Notes: generated from the sequence alone by a model not told the origin. DNA of 64,000 nucleotides from Acidobacteria bacterium 13_1_20CM_3_53_8 (GCA_001920415.1 MNJR01000064.1:35522-99521); one strand, 5' to 3'; shown: positions 8,531-17,399, counted from the stretch's first letter. Program-made: numbers and translations.

Positions 8531-8559
8531 GTTATACGCGCGCTCATCAGACAAGTCAA
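8531..8559 (-). promoter_or_regulatory. Near-consensus promoter for the candidate structured RNA
   Basis: On the minus strand TTGACT (8554-8559), exactly 17 nt, then TATAAC (8531-8536): five of six consensus bases in each box. Predicted transcription start near 8524. Confidence 0.6.
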
Positions 8560-8637
8560 GCAGAAAATACTTTAACTTTTTTAGGTTTTTGTGACATGTG
8601 CCTGTGGAAAAATCTGTGGAAATCTTTCGTCCATTTT

Positions 8638-9321
8638 TTATCTGATGACAGGCAAAACTTTGCGCTGATGAGAACTCGATTTGAAATTTAATTGACGCGC
8701 ACTATACGCAGAAAATTTTTTATTTTTTAGTTCTTGACTGCTCCACTCGCGCTCTAATTTTTTCAACTCAACGCCGTCTGACTCTGGATCAACGAGCGTG
8801 AGCCAGACAGGAAGCGGCAGCCAAGCCCACGCCGCGCCGTAAATTTCAATATTCAATTTTTCGACGTGATGCTCTGTTCTGGTTTGCAACGAAAGAGGCG
8901 GCAAATCCTCCCAGTTTTCATAACAGGCGTGCTGTATGCACGGTGCTGGCTTGGCTCGACGGTGAACCAGACAGCCGAATTTACGGGAGAAAAGCGGGCA
9001 GGAATAGGTTTGTTGAAAAGTGTCGCCCGTTGCGCTCAAGCTATAACGCTTGACCGTTTCCCGCGCTCGGCTATAAACCTCGCGCTTCTCTTCACAGGTC
9101 AGGCGAGGCGTGCGCGCTATAGTCTCACGAATCGCTACGGCTTCTAATCGTGTGATGTTAACGTTAACGAAATGCGCGTCCGTGCAGCACGAGCCGCGCG
9201 CAGGGCACGAGCGGCAGTCCTTGGCCGCTTGCTCGTAATTTAATTTAATGAATGTCTGGTAAGAGGCTTTTAGACGCTGCAATTGCGCTAGCGCCTCCGC
9301 CTCGCTTCGCCTGCTTATCAT
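8638..9321 (-). CDS. YkgJ-family zinc/iron-chelating cysteine-cluster protein
   Basis: Carries the cysteine cluster CRSCPARGSCC near the N-terminus, with more cysteines downstream (YSCPLF, KFGCLVH, APCIQHAC), the pattern of the YkgJ/Fli-type CxxCxxxxCC family thought to bind zinc or an iron-sulfur centre. The molecular role is unknown in the family. I chose the ATG at 9321 (MISRRSEAEAL); the frame stays open to 9417, but that extension runs into a repeat element and does not look conserved. It precedes no obvious operon partner. Confidence 0.7.
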   Translation of the reverse strand: MISRRSEAEALAQLQRLKASYQTFIKLNYEQAAKDCRSCPARGSCCTDAHFVNVNITRLEAVAIRETIARTPRLTCEEKREVYSRARETVKRYSLSATGDTFQQTYSCPLFSRKFGCLVHRRAKPAPCIQHACYENWEDLPPLSLQTRTEHHVEKLNIEIYGAAWAWLPLPVWLTLVDPESDGVELKKLEREWSSQELKNKKFSAYSARQLNFKSSSHQRKVLPVIR

Positions 9322-9388
9322 TTGAAACTCTCGCGTTGGCTTCACGGCTAAATCCAAGCATGCTGGATTGGCGCGCGCGAGCCATAAG

Positions 9389-9465
9389 TGATCCACGCGC
9401 ATCACACGAAGCCGCACGAAACTGATTGAGTTTTCTTCGTGTCGTTTAGTGTGGCTTCGTGGATC
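9389..9465. repeat. Inverted repeat, family E (ATCCACGAAGCCACACGAA type)
   Basis: Arms GATCCACG-(CGCATCAC)-ACGAAGC and GTGTGGCTTCGTGGATC around a short loop. A second copy lies at 42736-42818. This copy touches the tlyA stop codon (9464-9466). Confidence 0.8.
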
Positions 9466-10246
9466 ATCTTCTTTTCATTTGTCCCAGCATCGTCGGTTTT
9501 GATTTAGCGCGTTCGTACAGAGCTAAAAACTCAAGGTTTCCGTCAGCGCCGCGTATGGGCGATTCTATTACGCCGCGCACATTCAAACCTACATCGCGCG
9601 CAGCCGCGTTCACTTCTTCTACGACGCGTGCGTGTTTCGCAGGGTCGCTCACTATGCCGCCTTTGCCTACCTCGCCGCGACCAACCTCGAACTGCGGTTT
9701 TATCAGCGTAATCAGTCGCCCCGTTTCGGTCAACAGCGGCGCAATCGCCTGAAAAATTTTCGTGGCCGAGATGAAAGAAACATCCATCACCGCCAGGTCG
9801 AATCTTTCGGGAAAATCTTCGGGCGTCAGGTGGCGTGCGTTGATGCCTTCTCTAGCTTCAACGCGCGGGTCGTTGCGAATCTTCCAATCAAGCTGGTTGT
9901 GGCCTACGTCTATGGCTACAACGCGACGAGCGCCGTGCTGAAGAAGGCAGTCTGTGAATCCCCCTGTTGAAGCGCCTATGTCCAGACAGAGAAGACCGTT
10001 GACATCAACGCTGAACTCTTGGAGAGCCGCTTCTAATTTCAGCCCACCGCGCCCTACGTAGCGCGCCGCAGGATCGCCCGCACCCTTGATACGAATCAGC
10101 GCGTTTTCCGAGAAAATCTCCGAAGGCTTTTCGACGCGCTGCTCGCCTACGAGCACAACGCCTGCCATTATCATAGCCTGTGCGCGCGTGCGCGATGCGG
10201 CAAGCCCGCGCTCGACCAGAAGTTTATCAATTCGCTCGCGCTTCAT
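9464..10246 (-). CDS. tlyA: TlyA-family 16S/23S rRNA 2'-O-methyltransferase
   Basis: Methylates ribose of rRNA using SAM; the family was first named hemolysin. An N-terminal S4 RNA-binding domain (RIDKLLVERGLAASRTRAQAMIMAG) is followed by an FtsJ-like methyltransferase domain with the SAM motif DIGASTGGFTDCLLQHGA (about residues 90-107), DVSFISA and LIKPQFEVGR. The ATG at 10246 is preferred over a GTG one codon upstream. The stop lies inside a repeat element. Confidence 0.93.
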   Translation of the reverse strand: MKRERIDKLLVERGLAASRTRAQAMIMAGVVLVGEQRVEKPSEIFSENALIRIKGAGDPAARYVGRGGLKLEAALQEFSVDVNGLLCLDIGASTGGFTDCLLQHGARRVVAIDVGHNQLDWKIRNDPRVEAREGINARHLTPEDFPERFDLAVMDVSFISATKIFQAIAPLLTETGRLITLIKPQFEVGRGEVGKGGIVSDPAKHARVVEEVNAAARDVGLNVRGVIESPIRGADGNLEFLALYERAKSKPTMLGQMKRR

Positions 10247-10325
10247 CACTGCGACACTTTACAACGAAACACGCATCGCGTGGAAAAGGTTGATGGAATG
10301 TTCGGAAGAGGAAGCTAAGAATTCA

Positions 10326-10560
10326 CGTACGCGAACCATTTCAGCCCACGAAAGTGGGCGGCAGAATAAAGCCCAGTGCGTAAGCGCTCTCGTTAAGAGC
10401 AAGAAGAATATTAATAGAGCTATCGAAGATAGCGACAGCCTGTGGTAATCAAAGGGCTGTCGCCCGCTCACACGGGCTTTGTAATCTTTGTTGCTATCTG
10501 TTCCCGGCGCTTGCGCACCGGGCTTTAGACGGTCGCCGTCTAAAGACGGCTTAATGACTC
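10326..10560. repeat. GC-rich REP-like region, family F
   Basis: Holds several short palindromes: CAGCCCACGAAAGTGGGC, AAGCCCAGTGCG...CACGGGCTTTGTAA, TATCGAAGATAGCGACA and GCGCACCGGGCTTTAGACGG with its complement. The 423-bp gap 10250-10672 shows no gene. Similar material lies at 26308 and 41240. Confidence 0.6.
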
Positions 10561-10589
10561 TCTTATAGTGTAGTATCAGGGAAAAACAG

Positions 10590-10622
10590 AAAGGCCAGAG
10601 TTGCAATGAACTCTGGCCTTTC
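10590..10622 (-). terminator. Bidirectional rho-independent terminator
   Basis: 13-bp stem AAAGGCCAGAGTT / AACTCTGGCCTTT with a 6-nt loop. It sits 50 nt beyond the stop of the minus-strand gene at 10673. Confidence 0.8.
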
Positions 10623-10672
10623 TTCGAAAGAATATTCTGACGGCAAAGCTTATCCGTCCTAAATAAGCTTTA

Positions 10673-11269
10673 TCACTCCGGCGGCTGTTGCGGCTGCTGT
10701 CTTCCCTCGAAGATTTCTCGTATGCGATTTAGTTCGCGCCCTGCGCGCTCTACTTGACGCTGAACCTCTTCCGGGCCGTACTCGTTGTCGTTTCTGCGCC
10801 GCCTCTCTGCCCTACTCTTCTTCGCTGCGCGATCACCCGCGCCAGGCTCGTCTCGCGTCCAACTGTCATCATCGCCTGTAGCGCGCTCGTCCGGCGAAGG
10901 CTTAGGCTTAGCCGGAACAGTGGCTTGATGATCTTCGATCTTCGGGGGCGCTACATTCTCTTGAGATGGCTCAGGCTGAGTCGCCTGCGGCACTGGAGCA
11001 GGAGCGTTAGCTGGCTGCTGTGCAACGGGCGCGTTCTGGTGCGTATGATTCCTGAAAGAGTCGAATGCGAGCGCAGCAGCAGCGCCTACCAGTGATGCTG
11101 CGACGACGACGAGCACCAGCAACAGATTTGTACGCGCAGGACGTTGCGCCTCTACGAGCGGAACTACTGGGCGCGCCAGCAGCGTCGCTTCCGTGTCAAA
11201 CTGTGGAACGGGAAGCGAATGGTCGCGCTCTACGCCTGTGGGTATAATTATTCTTCTTCTCTCTTCCAT
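10673..11269 (-). CDS. Single-pass membrane protein with disordered Pro-rich region
   Basis: 198 residues: about 45 N-terminal cytoplasmic residues, one membrane helix (about 48-69, LLLVLVVVAASLVGAAAALAF), a Pro/Ala/Gln-rich linker, then a charged C-terminal segment that is likely a coiled coil (EEVQRQVERAGRELNRIREIFEG). No known catalytic domain. Its layout resembles scaffold or envelope-spanning linker proteins, but the role is unknown. A strong terminator follows. Confidence 0.65.
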   Translation of the reverse strand: MEERRRIIIPTGVERDHSLPVPQFDTEATLLARPVVPLVEAQRPARTNLLLVLVVVAASLVGAAAALAFDSFRNHTHQNAPVAQQPANAPAPVPQATQPEPSQENVAPPKIEDHQATVPAKPKPSPDERATGDDDSWTRDEPGAGDRAAKKSRAERRRRNDNEYGPEEVQRQVERAGRELNRIREIFEGRQQPQQPPE

Positions 11270-11483
11270 CTTCAGTTAAATCGTGATCTTAAAATTTCGC
11301 ACCTTCTTTATTGCGATTCAGTTATCCTGCTCTATCCCATGAAAATTCTACTGCAAAACCGGGGCCAGGCGCACGGCTTATTTCAAAGAAGCTCGAAAGC
11401 CCGGCAACCCGCCGCGCAACCTATTTGATGCCTGAAAGCCTTGGCAAGTACGCTCGCTCCGTAGACCGCTTCCTCGCCCATAA

Positions 11484-12119
11484 TCGTGCATAAACGGAGC
11501 GCGCCCGTCATCCTTTGAGGTTGGCAAACGAAAGCTCTCTTCAATCGAATACTATAATGAACTGGGAAATCTTATTAAGACTCTCTTTTACGACTATCAA
11601 GGTAATCCCTTCGACATAACCGTATATGGTTATCTGGACGGAAACAGAGTTTCTAACTCGAGGACAATCAGGTATGAGTACGACCCGCCGCCTATGATGA
11701 TAGCTGCTGTGCATGGACAGCCAGCACCGAAGTATGACCCGCGATATTCGCACAAGTACAAGTATAGATATGACGAGAGAGGTAATCTGATTGAGGAAAT
11801 GATGCACATGAGCAACGGAAGTATATGGCAGCGCACCGTCCGTAAATTCAACGGTAATCAGATGGAGGAGTTGATCTACGACGAGAACGGCGCGCTCAAT
11901 CAGAAGTCTCGCTACACGTTTGATGAAAGAGGGAATAAAGTAGAGGAGATTATGTTTGACCCACAGGATGGCTCGGTCAAAAACAGATACTCATACGCCC
12001 ATGAGTTTGACTCTACTGGGAACTGGATAAAGCAAACGACATCTGAGTGGGTGACGAAGAATGGCAGGTCATTTTTCGAGCCTACAGGGATAACTTACCG
12101 CACTATCGTTTACTACTAA
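11484..12119 (+). pseudogene. YD/RHS-like repeat protein, 5'-truncated remnant
   Basis: The frame is open from 11484 and reads YD-repeat-like sequence from about 11520 (YYNELGNLIKT, YDYQGNP), continuing with YRYDERGNLIEEM, RYTFDERGNKVEEIM and HEFDSTGNWIK. The first ATG is only at 11694, well inside the similar region, and no signal peptide or ribosome site is found upstream. I therefore think the 5' end was lost. A shorter active protein from 11694 (141 residues) remains possible. The gap 11270-11483 shows no gene. Confidence 0.55.
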
Positions 12120-12162
12120 CGCACATCTCTGAGTGACATCTGTAGTTTGAGGAGCGAAGAAT

Positions 12163-13236
12163 ATGAAGCAGCCCGTTGTTCGTCTCACCTTGATGTCCCT
12201 TATTATCTTATTTAACTGTGCTATGCCTCACCTATTCGCCAGTGCGCAGGAGCAACAGAGAGCAAGTGGCGCATTGTTTCCTGTAGAGCAAAACGGTAAG
12301 TGGGGCTTCATTAATAGCGCAGGCAAAGTAATCATCAAGCCGCAGTTCGAATTCGCTTACGAGTTCTCGGAAGGGCTTGCAGCCGCCAACTCTGACGGGA
12401 AATATTTCTATATTGATTCCACAGGCAATATTGTTATCCATTTGGACTCTCCTAGCTCAGAACCATTCAGCGAAGGGCTGGCCGCAATATGTGTAGACAA
12501 TCTGTGGGGTTACATGAATAAGAGCGGCGAGATTGTTATCAAGCCGCAGTTCGAAGAAGACCAAACATACTGGGAAATGAGACCCGCCAGAAGATTCTCC
12601 GAAGGATTAGCTGCTGTAGTAGTGAACGACAGGTGGGGCTACATTGACAAATCCGGGAAGATGGTAATCGAGCCGCAATTCGAGAGCGCCGAAGAGTTCT
12701 CGGAAGGGTTGGCCGTGGTCAAGATAAACGGCAAGGAGGGCTACATTGATAAATCAGGCAAAATTGTTATTCCGCCTCATTACGACTTGGCTGTGGGATT
12801 CTCAGAGGGGCTGGCTAGGGTGAATTTCGGATTCAATTACATAAACAGCACCGACGTTGGATATAACGCTGCCAAGTGGGGGTTCATTGACAGGACTGGT
12901 AAGGTCGCCATCGCTCCGCAGTTCGCCATAGCTGGCACTTTCTACGAGGGGCTAGCACCGGTAGCCCTAGAATCAGGTAAGCAAGGCTACATTGATAAGA
13001 CTGGCAAGATAATCTTCACCGTTAACTGTGACGCTTCGGGCTTCTTCTCCGGTGGCTTCGCCTCAATAGAGATTCGGGCTAAAAGGGGGTTCATTGACAG
13101 AACGGGTCGAGTCGTAATCCCACCACAGTTCGATGAGGTAAGGCACTTCTCTGATGGAATAGTTTGGGTGCGTGTCGGAAACGTTTGGGGCTACATTAAC
13201 AGAGCGGGCGAGTACGTTTGGAAATCCACAGGGTAA
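12163..13236 (+). CDS. Secreted WG-repeat protein
   Basis: 357 residues with a signal peptide (hydrophobic core about 8-28, ASA before QEQQ). The mature part is built of about eight WG (KWG) repeats of roughly 40-45 residues; each has a (W/Y)GFI(D/N)(K/R)(S/T)GKxVIxPQF core followed by FSEGLA. WG repeats form a beta-propeller-like surface for binding, without known catalysis. GAGGAG precedes the ATG. It follows the YD-repeat remnant by 43 nt. Confidence 0.88.
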   Translation: MKQPVVRLTLMSLIILFNCAMPHLFASAQEQQRASGALFPVEQNGKWGFINSAGKVIIKPQFEFAYEFSEGLAAANSDGKYFYIDSTGNIVIHLDSPSSEPFSEGLAAICVDNLWGYMNKSGEIVIKPQFEEDQTYWEMRPARRFSEGLAAVVVNDRWGYIDKSGKMVIEPQFESAEEFSEGLAVVKINGKEGYIDKSGKIVIPPHYDLAVGFSEGLARVNFGFNYINSTDVGYNAAKWGFIDRTGKVAIAPQFAIAGTFYEGLAPVALESGKQGYIDKTGKIIFTVNCDASGFFSGGFASIEIRAKRGFIDRTGRVVIPPQFDEVRHFSDGIVWVRVGNVWGYINRAGEYVWKSTG

Positions 13237-13241
13237 AGTAT

Positions 13242-13340
13242 ATGCGTAGATTCCTCATTTACAGCATCACTGCATCTCTTGAAAACGGTAGGTACGTCTC
13301 GCAGTACGTTCAGATTGAATACAACTTCCGCCTGTACTAA
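13242..13340 (+). pseudogene. Possible C-terminal remnant of an outer-membrane barrel
   Basis: A 32-codon frame just after the WG-repeat gene ends in YVQIEYNFRLY. Alternating aromatic and polar residues with a terminal aromatic are typical of the last strand of outer-membrane beta-barrels. It has no ribosome site and is too short to fold alone. It is most likely a gene fragment; random occurrence is possible. Confidence 0.2.
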
Positions 13341-13376
13341 ATCTGGCGATTGTACCTTCATCCAGAGTCTAGTCTT

Positions 13377-15290
13377 TTACCCCATCACCTTATGTCGTTT
13401 TACACGCTGTCCGTCTAAAACTTCCATAGTCTCCTTAACCTTCGTGTAGATTCCATCCGCGTCCAGGCCGTATTTAGCAAGAAGTAGTTTCGGGTCGCCG
13501 TGCATGATTATGCGGTCGGGCACTCCCATGCGAACCAGGCGCAGGCGATCTTGCAGGCCATTCTCTTCCAGAAGCTCCATGACGGCAGAGCCGAAGCCGC
13601 CAGCAAGATAAGCTTCTTCTATAGTGACTATGAGCCGCTTGGTTTCGCCCAGGGCCAGGAGCAGACTTGAATCTAGCGGCTTGGCGAAGCGCGCATTGAC
13701 GACCGTTGTTTCTATACCGTCTTGCGCCAGAAGCTCTGACGCTTTCAGCGCCGGATGAGCCATAGAGCCGTAAGCTACGATTGCAATGTCACCGCCATCA
13801 CGAAGAATCTCCGCTTTGCCTATCTCAAGAAGCTCAGGGTCGCGCTCTATATCAACCCCGAAACCATTGCCGCGCGGATAACGCATGGCGGCTGGCCCCG
13901 TGTGCTCAATCATTGTGTAGAGCATGTCGCGCATCTCGCCCTCGTCTTTTGGAGCCATTAGGATGATGTTGGGAATTGCGCGCAAGTAAGCTATGTCTAA
14001 AAGCCCGTGATGAGTTGGCCCATCGCCGCCCACTATGCCTGCGCGATCCATGCAGAATTTCACGTTCAGGTTCTGTATGCAGACATCATGAACGAGTTGA
14101 TCGTATCCGCGCTGCAAGAACGTAGAGTAGATTGCGGCCACAGGCTTCAAGCCTTCGCATGACATCCCTGCGGCGAACGTAACGCAGTGCTGCTCTGCTA
14201 TGCCAACGTCGAAAGCGCGCTCAGGGAATTTTTCAAGAACTTTATCAATACCCGTGCCGTCAGGCATAGCCGCTGTAAGCGCAACGATTCGTTCGTCCCT
14301 CTCCATCAACTCGCACATGGTGTCACCGAAGACAGCAGTGTAGGCCGGAGAGCTGGGCTTCGCTGGCTTTATAGGCTGACCCGTAGCAAGATCGAACGGG
14401 CCTGTGGCGTGCCATGCATAATAATTTTTCTCTCGCGCAGGGAAGCCTTTGCCCTTGGTCGTCAATGCGTGAACGATAACGGGGCCGTCCTGAATCTTTT
14501 TGGCCTCTTCGAGAGCGCGAACGAGCGCGCCCGTGTCGTGGCCGTCAATGTAGCCTATGTACTTGAAGCCTAGTTCGTTTACTAGCGCGCCCGGCAACAC
14601 TGCCGCAGCAATTGCGTCTTTCACTGTCTTCGCCGCGTGATGGAAGCGTTCGCTCACCCATCTTAAGGTTTCGCCAACTTCATCCTTGAAACGATGATAG
14701 CCTTGAGCTTCGCGTATACGATTTAAGTAACCAGTCAAAGCGCCGACCGCAGGCGCGATTGACATCTCGTTATCGTTCAATAGAACGATAAGCCGGGTCT
14801 TCAAATGTCCGGCCTGATTGACAGCCTCCATAGCCATGCCGCCAGCTAAGCTTGCATCGCCAATAAGAGCTACGACGTGATGATCTTCTCCTTTACGGTC
14901 GCGCGCAATCGCCATCCCCAGAGCAGCGCTCAGAGAGGTTGAAGCGTGACCTGCGCCGAAAGTGTCGTACTCCGATTCATCGCGGCGAAGAAACCCGGAG
15001 AGTCCGCCGTACTGCTTGATCGTAGGCAGTTGGTCGCGCCTTCCTGTCAAAATTTTATGGGCGTAAGCCTGATGGCCTACGTCCCAGACCAGGCGGTCGC
15101 GCGGCGTGTCGAAAGCGTAGTGGAGCGCTACGGCCAGTTCCACAGCGCCAAGACTTGCGCCCGTGTGGCCGCCAACGCGCGACATAGTTTCAAGAATGTA
15201 TTGACGAATCTCGTCTGCGACCGCTTGCAGTTCGTCCACACGCAAGCGGCGCAGGTCTTCGGGCGAGTTAATCTGATCCAGAAGTTTCAT
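13377..15290 (-). CDS. dxs: 1-deoxy-D-xylulose-5-phosphate synthase
   Basis: First step of the MEP isoprenoid pathway: condenses pyruvate and glyceraldehyde-3-phosphate using thiamine diphosphate. About 637 residues, the normal length. Visible are WDVGHQAYAHKILTGRR, the ThDP motif beginning GDASLAGGMAMEA and running to the LNDNEMSI block, GIAEQHCVTFAAG with the catalytic Glu, and the transketolase C-domain. The ATG at 15290 (MKLLDQINSPEDL) is chosen over a GTG three codons upstream. Confidence 0.96.
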   Translation of the reverse strand: MKLLDQINSPEDLRRLRVDELQAVADEIRQYILETMSRVGGHTGASLGAVELAVALHYAFDTPRDRLVWDVGHQAYAHKILTGRRDQLPTIKQYGGLSGFLRRDESEYDTFGAGHASTSLSAALGMAIARDRKGEDHHVVALIGDASLAGGMAMEAVNQAGHLKTRLIVLLNDNEMSIAPAVGALTGYLNRIREAQGYHRFKDEVGETLRWVSERFHHAAKTVKDAIAAAVLPGALVNELGFKYIGYIDGHDTGALVRALEEAKKIQDGPVIVHALTTKGKGFPAREKNYYAWHATGPFDLATGQPIKPAKPSSPAYTAVFGDTMCELMERDERIVALTAAMPDGTGIDKVLEKFPERAFDVGIAEQHCVTFAAGMSCEGLKPVAAIYSTFLQRGYDQLVHDVCIQNLNVKFCMDRAGIVGGDGPTHHGLLDIAYLRAIPNIILMAPKDEGEMRDMLYTMIEHTGPAAMRYPRGNGFGVDIERDPELLEIGKAEILRDGGDIAIVAYGSMAHPALKASELLAQDGIETTVVNARFAKPLDSSLLLALGETKRLIVTIEEAYLAGGFGSAVMELLEENGLQDRLRLVRMGVPDRIIMHGDPKLLLAKYGLDADGIYTKVKETMEVLDGQRVKRHKVMG

Positions 15291-15694
15291 TGTGGGCACA
15301 TTCTAGCGCGCCCGGCTCAGGAATGCCACGCGCGAAAAGTCCATTTACGAAGAGAGCCGACAGCCGGGCTGTCTTAAAACATCAGGCCAAGAAGCACAGG
15401 TTTTCAATTGTAGAATCCGGGCCATCGCTTGAAGCTCACGAACAATCACATACTATACATATCAGTTTTTCTTTGTAGTGTAAAGTGCTTTGCTCTTAAA
15501 ACCAGAAGGTGAAGTGTGCGGTCTTTTCAGGTATGAGGAGGGTGCAGGCTGTTTATCAGACCAAATGCGAGTTTGAGGCGTCTAAACAGACGAGGCATCT
15601 AAAGCTTTGCCGCACGCTCGGATGGGAGGAAATCTTGCCGCTTGACGTGCGAGCTTTTTATCAATTCAAAATTGAGCAAGGAGCACTTTTGATT
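15291..15694. other. Gap between divergent dxs and the Spy-like gene; no gene seen
   Basis: About 400 bp. The frame of the downstream gene is open through part of it, but there is no ribosome site or signal-like start before 15695. Promoters for both genes must lie here; I see no box pair convincing enough to mark. Confidence 0.4.
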
Positions 15695-16198
15695 ATGAGA
15701 TGGAAGAACGGAATAAGCGCGATTGCGCTCTGCATACTCTTCGCCGCTAGCGCAGCCGCGCAGCCGCAAGCTACGGCACAGACGCCCAATTCACGACCTG
15801 AGAATATGGAACGCAGGCATGGCAGGGGCGAACATGCAGGGGCGGAGATGGGGTTCATGAGACACGCCCTGCGCGAGTTGAATCTGACGGACGCACAGCG
15901 CCAGCAGGTTCACTCTATCGTAGAGCGCTTCATGACGAGCACAAAGGCGCAGCGCGACGAGTTGCGCCAGCTTCATGAGCAGAGAGGGCAGAATGGCACG
16001 TTCACGCCAGAGCAGCAAGAGCGGGCGCGTCAGCTTCATCAACAGATGATGGAAGCCAATAAGAGCATGAACGATGAAATCATCGCCACGCTCACGCCAG
16101 AGCAGCGCACACAGCTAGATCAGATAAGGGAGAACTTCAGGGCACGCCGCGAAGAGAGGCGCGAGCGTCGCCGTGGCGGTCAGCTTCCCCCGCAGTAG
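15695..16198 (+). CDS. Spy/CpxP-like periplasmic LTxxQ protein
   Basis: 167 residues with a clear signal peptide (MRWKNGISAIALCILFAASAAAQ). Two LTxxQ-type motifs, LNLTDAQRQQV and LTPEQRTQL, flank Glu/Gln/Arg-rich helices; a basic tail ends the protein. The family includes Spy and CpxP (periplasmic chaperone or envelope-stress sensor) and metal-binding ZraP. Here the histidines MERRHGRGEHAG near the mature N-terminus could bind metal. The start at 15695 has AAGGAG upstream and gives the signal peptide; the longer frame from 15509 does not. Confidence 0.75.
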   Translation: MRWKNGISAIALCILFAASAAAQPQATAQTPNSRPENMERRHGRGEHAGAEMGFMRHALRELNLTDAQRQQVHSIVERFMTSTKAQRDELRQLHEQRGQNGTFTPEQQERARQLHQQMMEANKSMNDEIIATLTPEQRTQLDQIRENFRARREERRERRRGGQLPPQ

Positions 16199-16221
16199 TA
16201 GAAAAGTTCTGAACAGAGAAT

Positions 16222-16270
16222 AAAGAAGAAGCCTCTTACGGACTGAACTTCGCAAGGGGCTTCTTCTTTT
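16222..16270. terminator. Bidirectional terminator between Spy-like gene and arsI
   Basis: 12-bp stem AAAGAAGAAGCC / GGCTTCTTCTTT flanked by A and T runs on the two sides, so it can serve both convergent genes. Confidence 0.8.
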
Positions 16271-16279
16271 ATCTTTCGG

Positions 16280-16771
16280 TCACTGGCAGCAAGTAGCTGC
16301 GGTGCTAACCTCGTTCGACTGCGAAGTGAGTTGCGCCCCCGCCGTGCCCGCGCAACATGATGCCGTCTCCGGCAGGTTATCTTCGAGCACTACGAAAACT
16401 TCCCATTCGTTGCCGTCTGGATCGCGCACCCATGCCTTGTCTTGAATAGCATAGCAGCAGTTCGTCTGCATCTCGTCGCGCGTCAGAAGCCCTGCCTGAA
16501 TCCATCTCTCACGCACGGCCAGCACGTCTTCAGTTGAAGCGACCTGAACGCCCATGTGCGAGAGAGCGCCACGCGATTGAAAGGGATGCTGGTTGAGCGT
16601 CAGGTTGAGCGGCGGGTTCAAGACATCGAACTTGGCATAGCCCGTGCGCACTTTGCTAGGCTCTATGCCCAGCATCTTTCTATAAAACTCCATGCTCTCT
16701 TCAACGTTCCTCACATTGAGCGCCAGATGAGCCTTCAACGCATTCACATTCTTCTCGGCCTTGCTTTCCAT
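16280..16771 (-). CDS. arsI: ArsI-type glyoxalase-fold C-As lyase
   Basis: Non-heme Fe(II) dioxygenase of the vicinal-oxygen-chelate family that splits the carbon-arsenic bond of trivalent methyl- or aryl-arsenicals. The 163-residue protein has the ArsI/CadI signature: adjacent cysteines in TNCCYA (Cys105-Cys106) that bind As(III), His15 (AHLAL), His72 (SHMG) and Glu124 (WEVF) as metal ligands, then DKAWVRDPDG. Two further cysteine pairs (about 139-140 and 161-162) sit in the C-terminal tail. An AAAGGAGAGATGAT leader before the ATG is a strong ribosome site. It is divergent from arsN1 and arsR. Confidence 0.85.
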   Translation of the reverse strand: MESKAEKNVNALKAHLALNVRNVEESMEFYRKMLGIEPSKVRTGYAKFDVLNPPLNLTLNQHPFQSRGALSHMGVQVASTEDVLAVRERWIQAGLLTRDEMQTNCCYAIQDKAWVRDPDGNEWEVFVVLEDNLPETASCCAGTAGAQLTSQSNEVSTAATCCQ

Positions 16772-16793
16772 ATCATCTCTCCTTTAGAATCAT

Positions 16794-16846
16794 ATTCGCT
16801 TAAGCGAATTTGTAGAGAGAGTAAACCCTAGCCACATATATGTCAA
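16794..16846 (-). promoter_or_regulatory. arsI promoter with 16-bp palindromic ArsR operator
   Basis: On the minus strand TTGACA (16841-16846), 17 nt, TACTCT (16818-16823). Just downstream lies a perfect palindrome ATTCGCTTAAGCGAAT (16794-16809), about where the transcript begins. A dimeric ArsR bound there would block initiation. Its placement between arsI and arsN1 allows control of both directions. ArsR as the binder is inferred from the neighbouring gene. Confidence 0.65.
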
Positions 16847-16892
16847 GGCGTATCTGTCATGGATGGTAAATTTTTGCGCCTGCATGTTTGAT

Positions 16893-17399
16893 ATGAGCTT
16901 TGTGATTGACGAAATGCGCGCGGAAGATTGGGAGCAGGTGCGCGCCATCTACATGGAAGGCATAGCGACGGGCGATGCCACGTTCGAGGTGGAAGCTCCT
17001 ACGTGGGAGCGCTGGGATGCTGCTCATCTAGCTTGCGCGCGGCTAGTCGCGCGAGACAATCAAATCAAAGGCTGGGCCGCGCTCAGTCCTGTATCCAGCC
17101 GCCGCGTTTATGCGGGCGTTGTTGAGGTGAGCGTTTATGTGTGCAAGGAGTTCAGGGGCGAAGGCATTGGCCGTGCGCTGCTTGAAGCGCTCGTCAAAGC
17201 TTCAGAGCATGAAGGAATCTGGACGTTGCAGGCTAGCATCTTCCCTGAAAATCAGGCGAGCATACGGCTTCACCTGCGTTGCGGTTTTCGTGAAGTGGGC
17301 AGGCGCGAGCGAATAGCGAAATTGAACGGCCAGTGGCGTGACACAATTCTTCTTGAGCGAAGAACTAAAGAAGTGATTAGAGCAGTTTTCAGTTTTTAG
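16893..17399 (+). CDS. arsN1: GNAT N-acetyltransferase, ArsN1-like (arsinothricin/phosphinothricin type)
   Basis: GNAT-fold enzyme of the phosphinothricin acetyltransferase group; in ars clusters this type (ArsN1) acetylates the antibiotic arsinothricin. Signatures are the early IDEMRAEDWEQVRAIY, ATFEVEAPTWERW, the acetyl-CoA loop EFRGEGIGRALLEAL, and FPENQASIRLHLRCGFREVGRRERIAKLNGQWRDTILLER, read as separate blocks. The last five residues and the stop codon are supplied by a repeat element (17383-17465). The ATG at 16893 gives the usual GNAT N-terminus; ATG 16863 is an alternative. The substrate is inferred from arsI and arsR on both sides. Confidence 0.75.
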   Translation: MSFVIDEMRAEDWEQVRAIYMEGIATGDATFEVEAPTWERWDAAHLACARLVARDNQIKGWAALSPVSSRRVYAGVVEVSVYVCKEFRGEGIGRALLEALVKASEHEGIWTLQASIFPENQASIRLHLRCGFREVGRRERIAKLNGQWRDTILLERRTKEVIRAVFSF

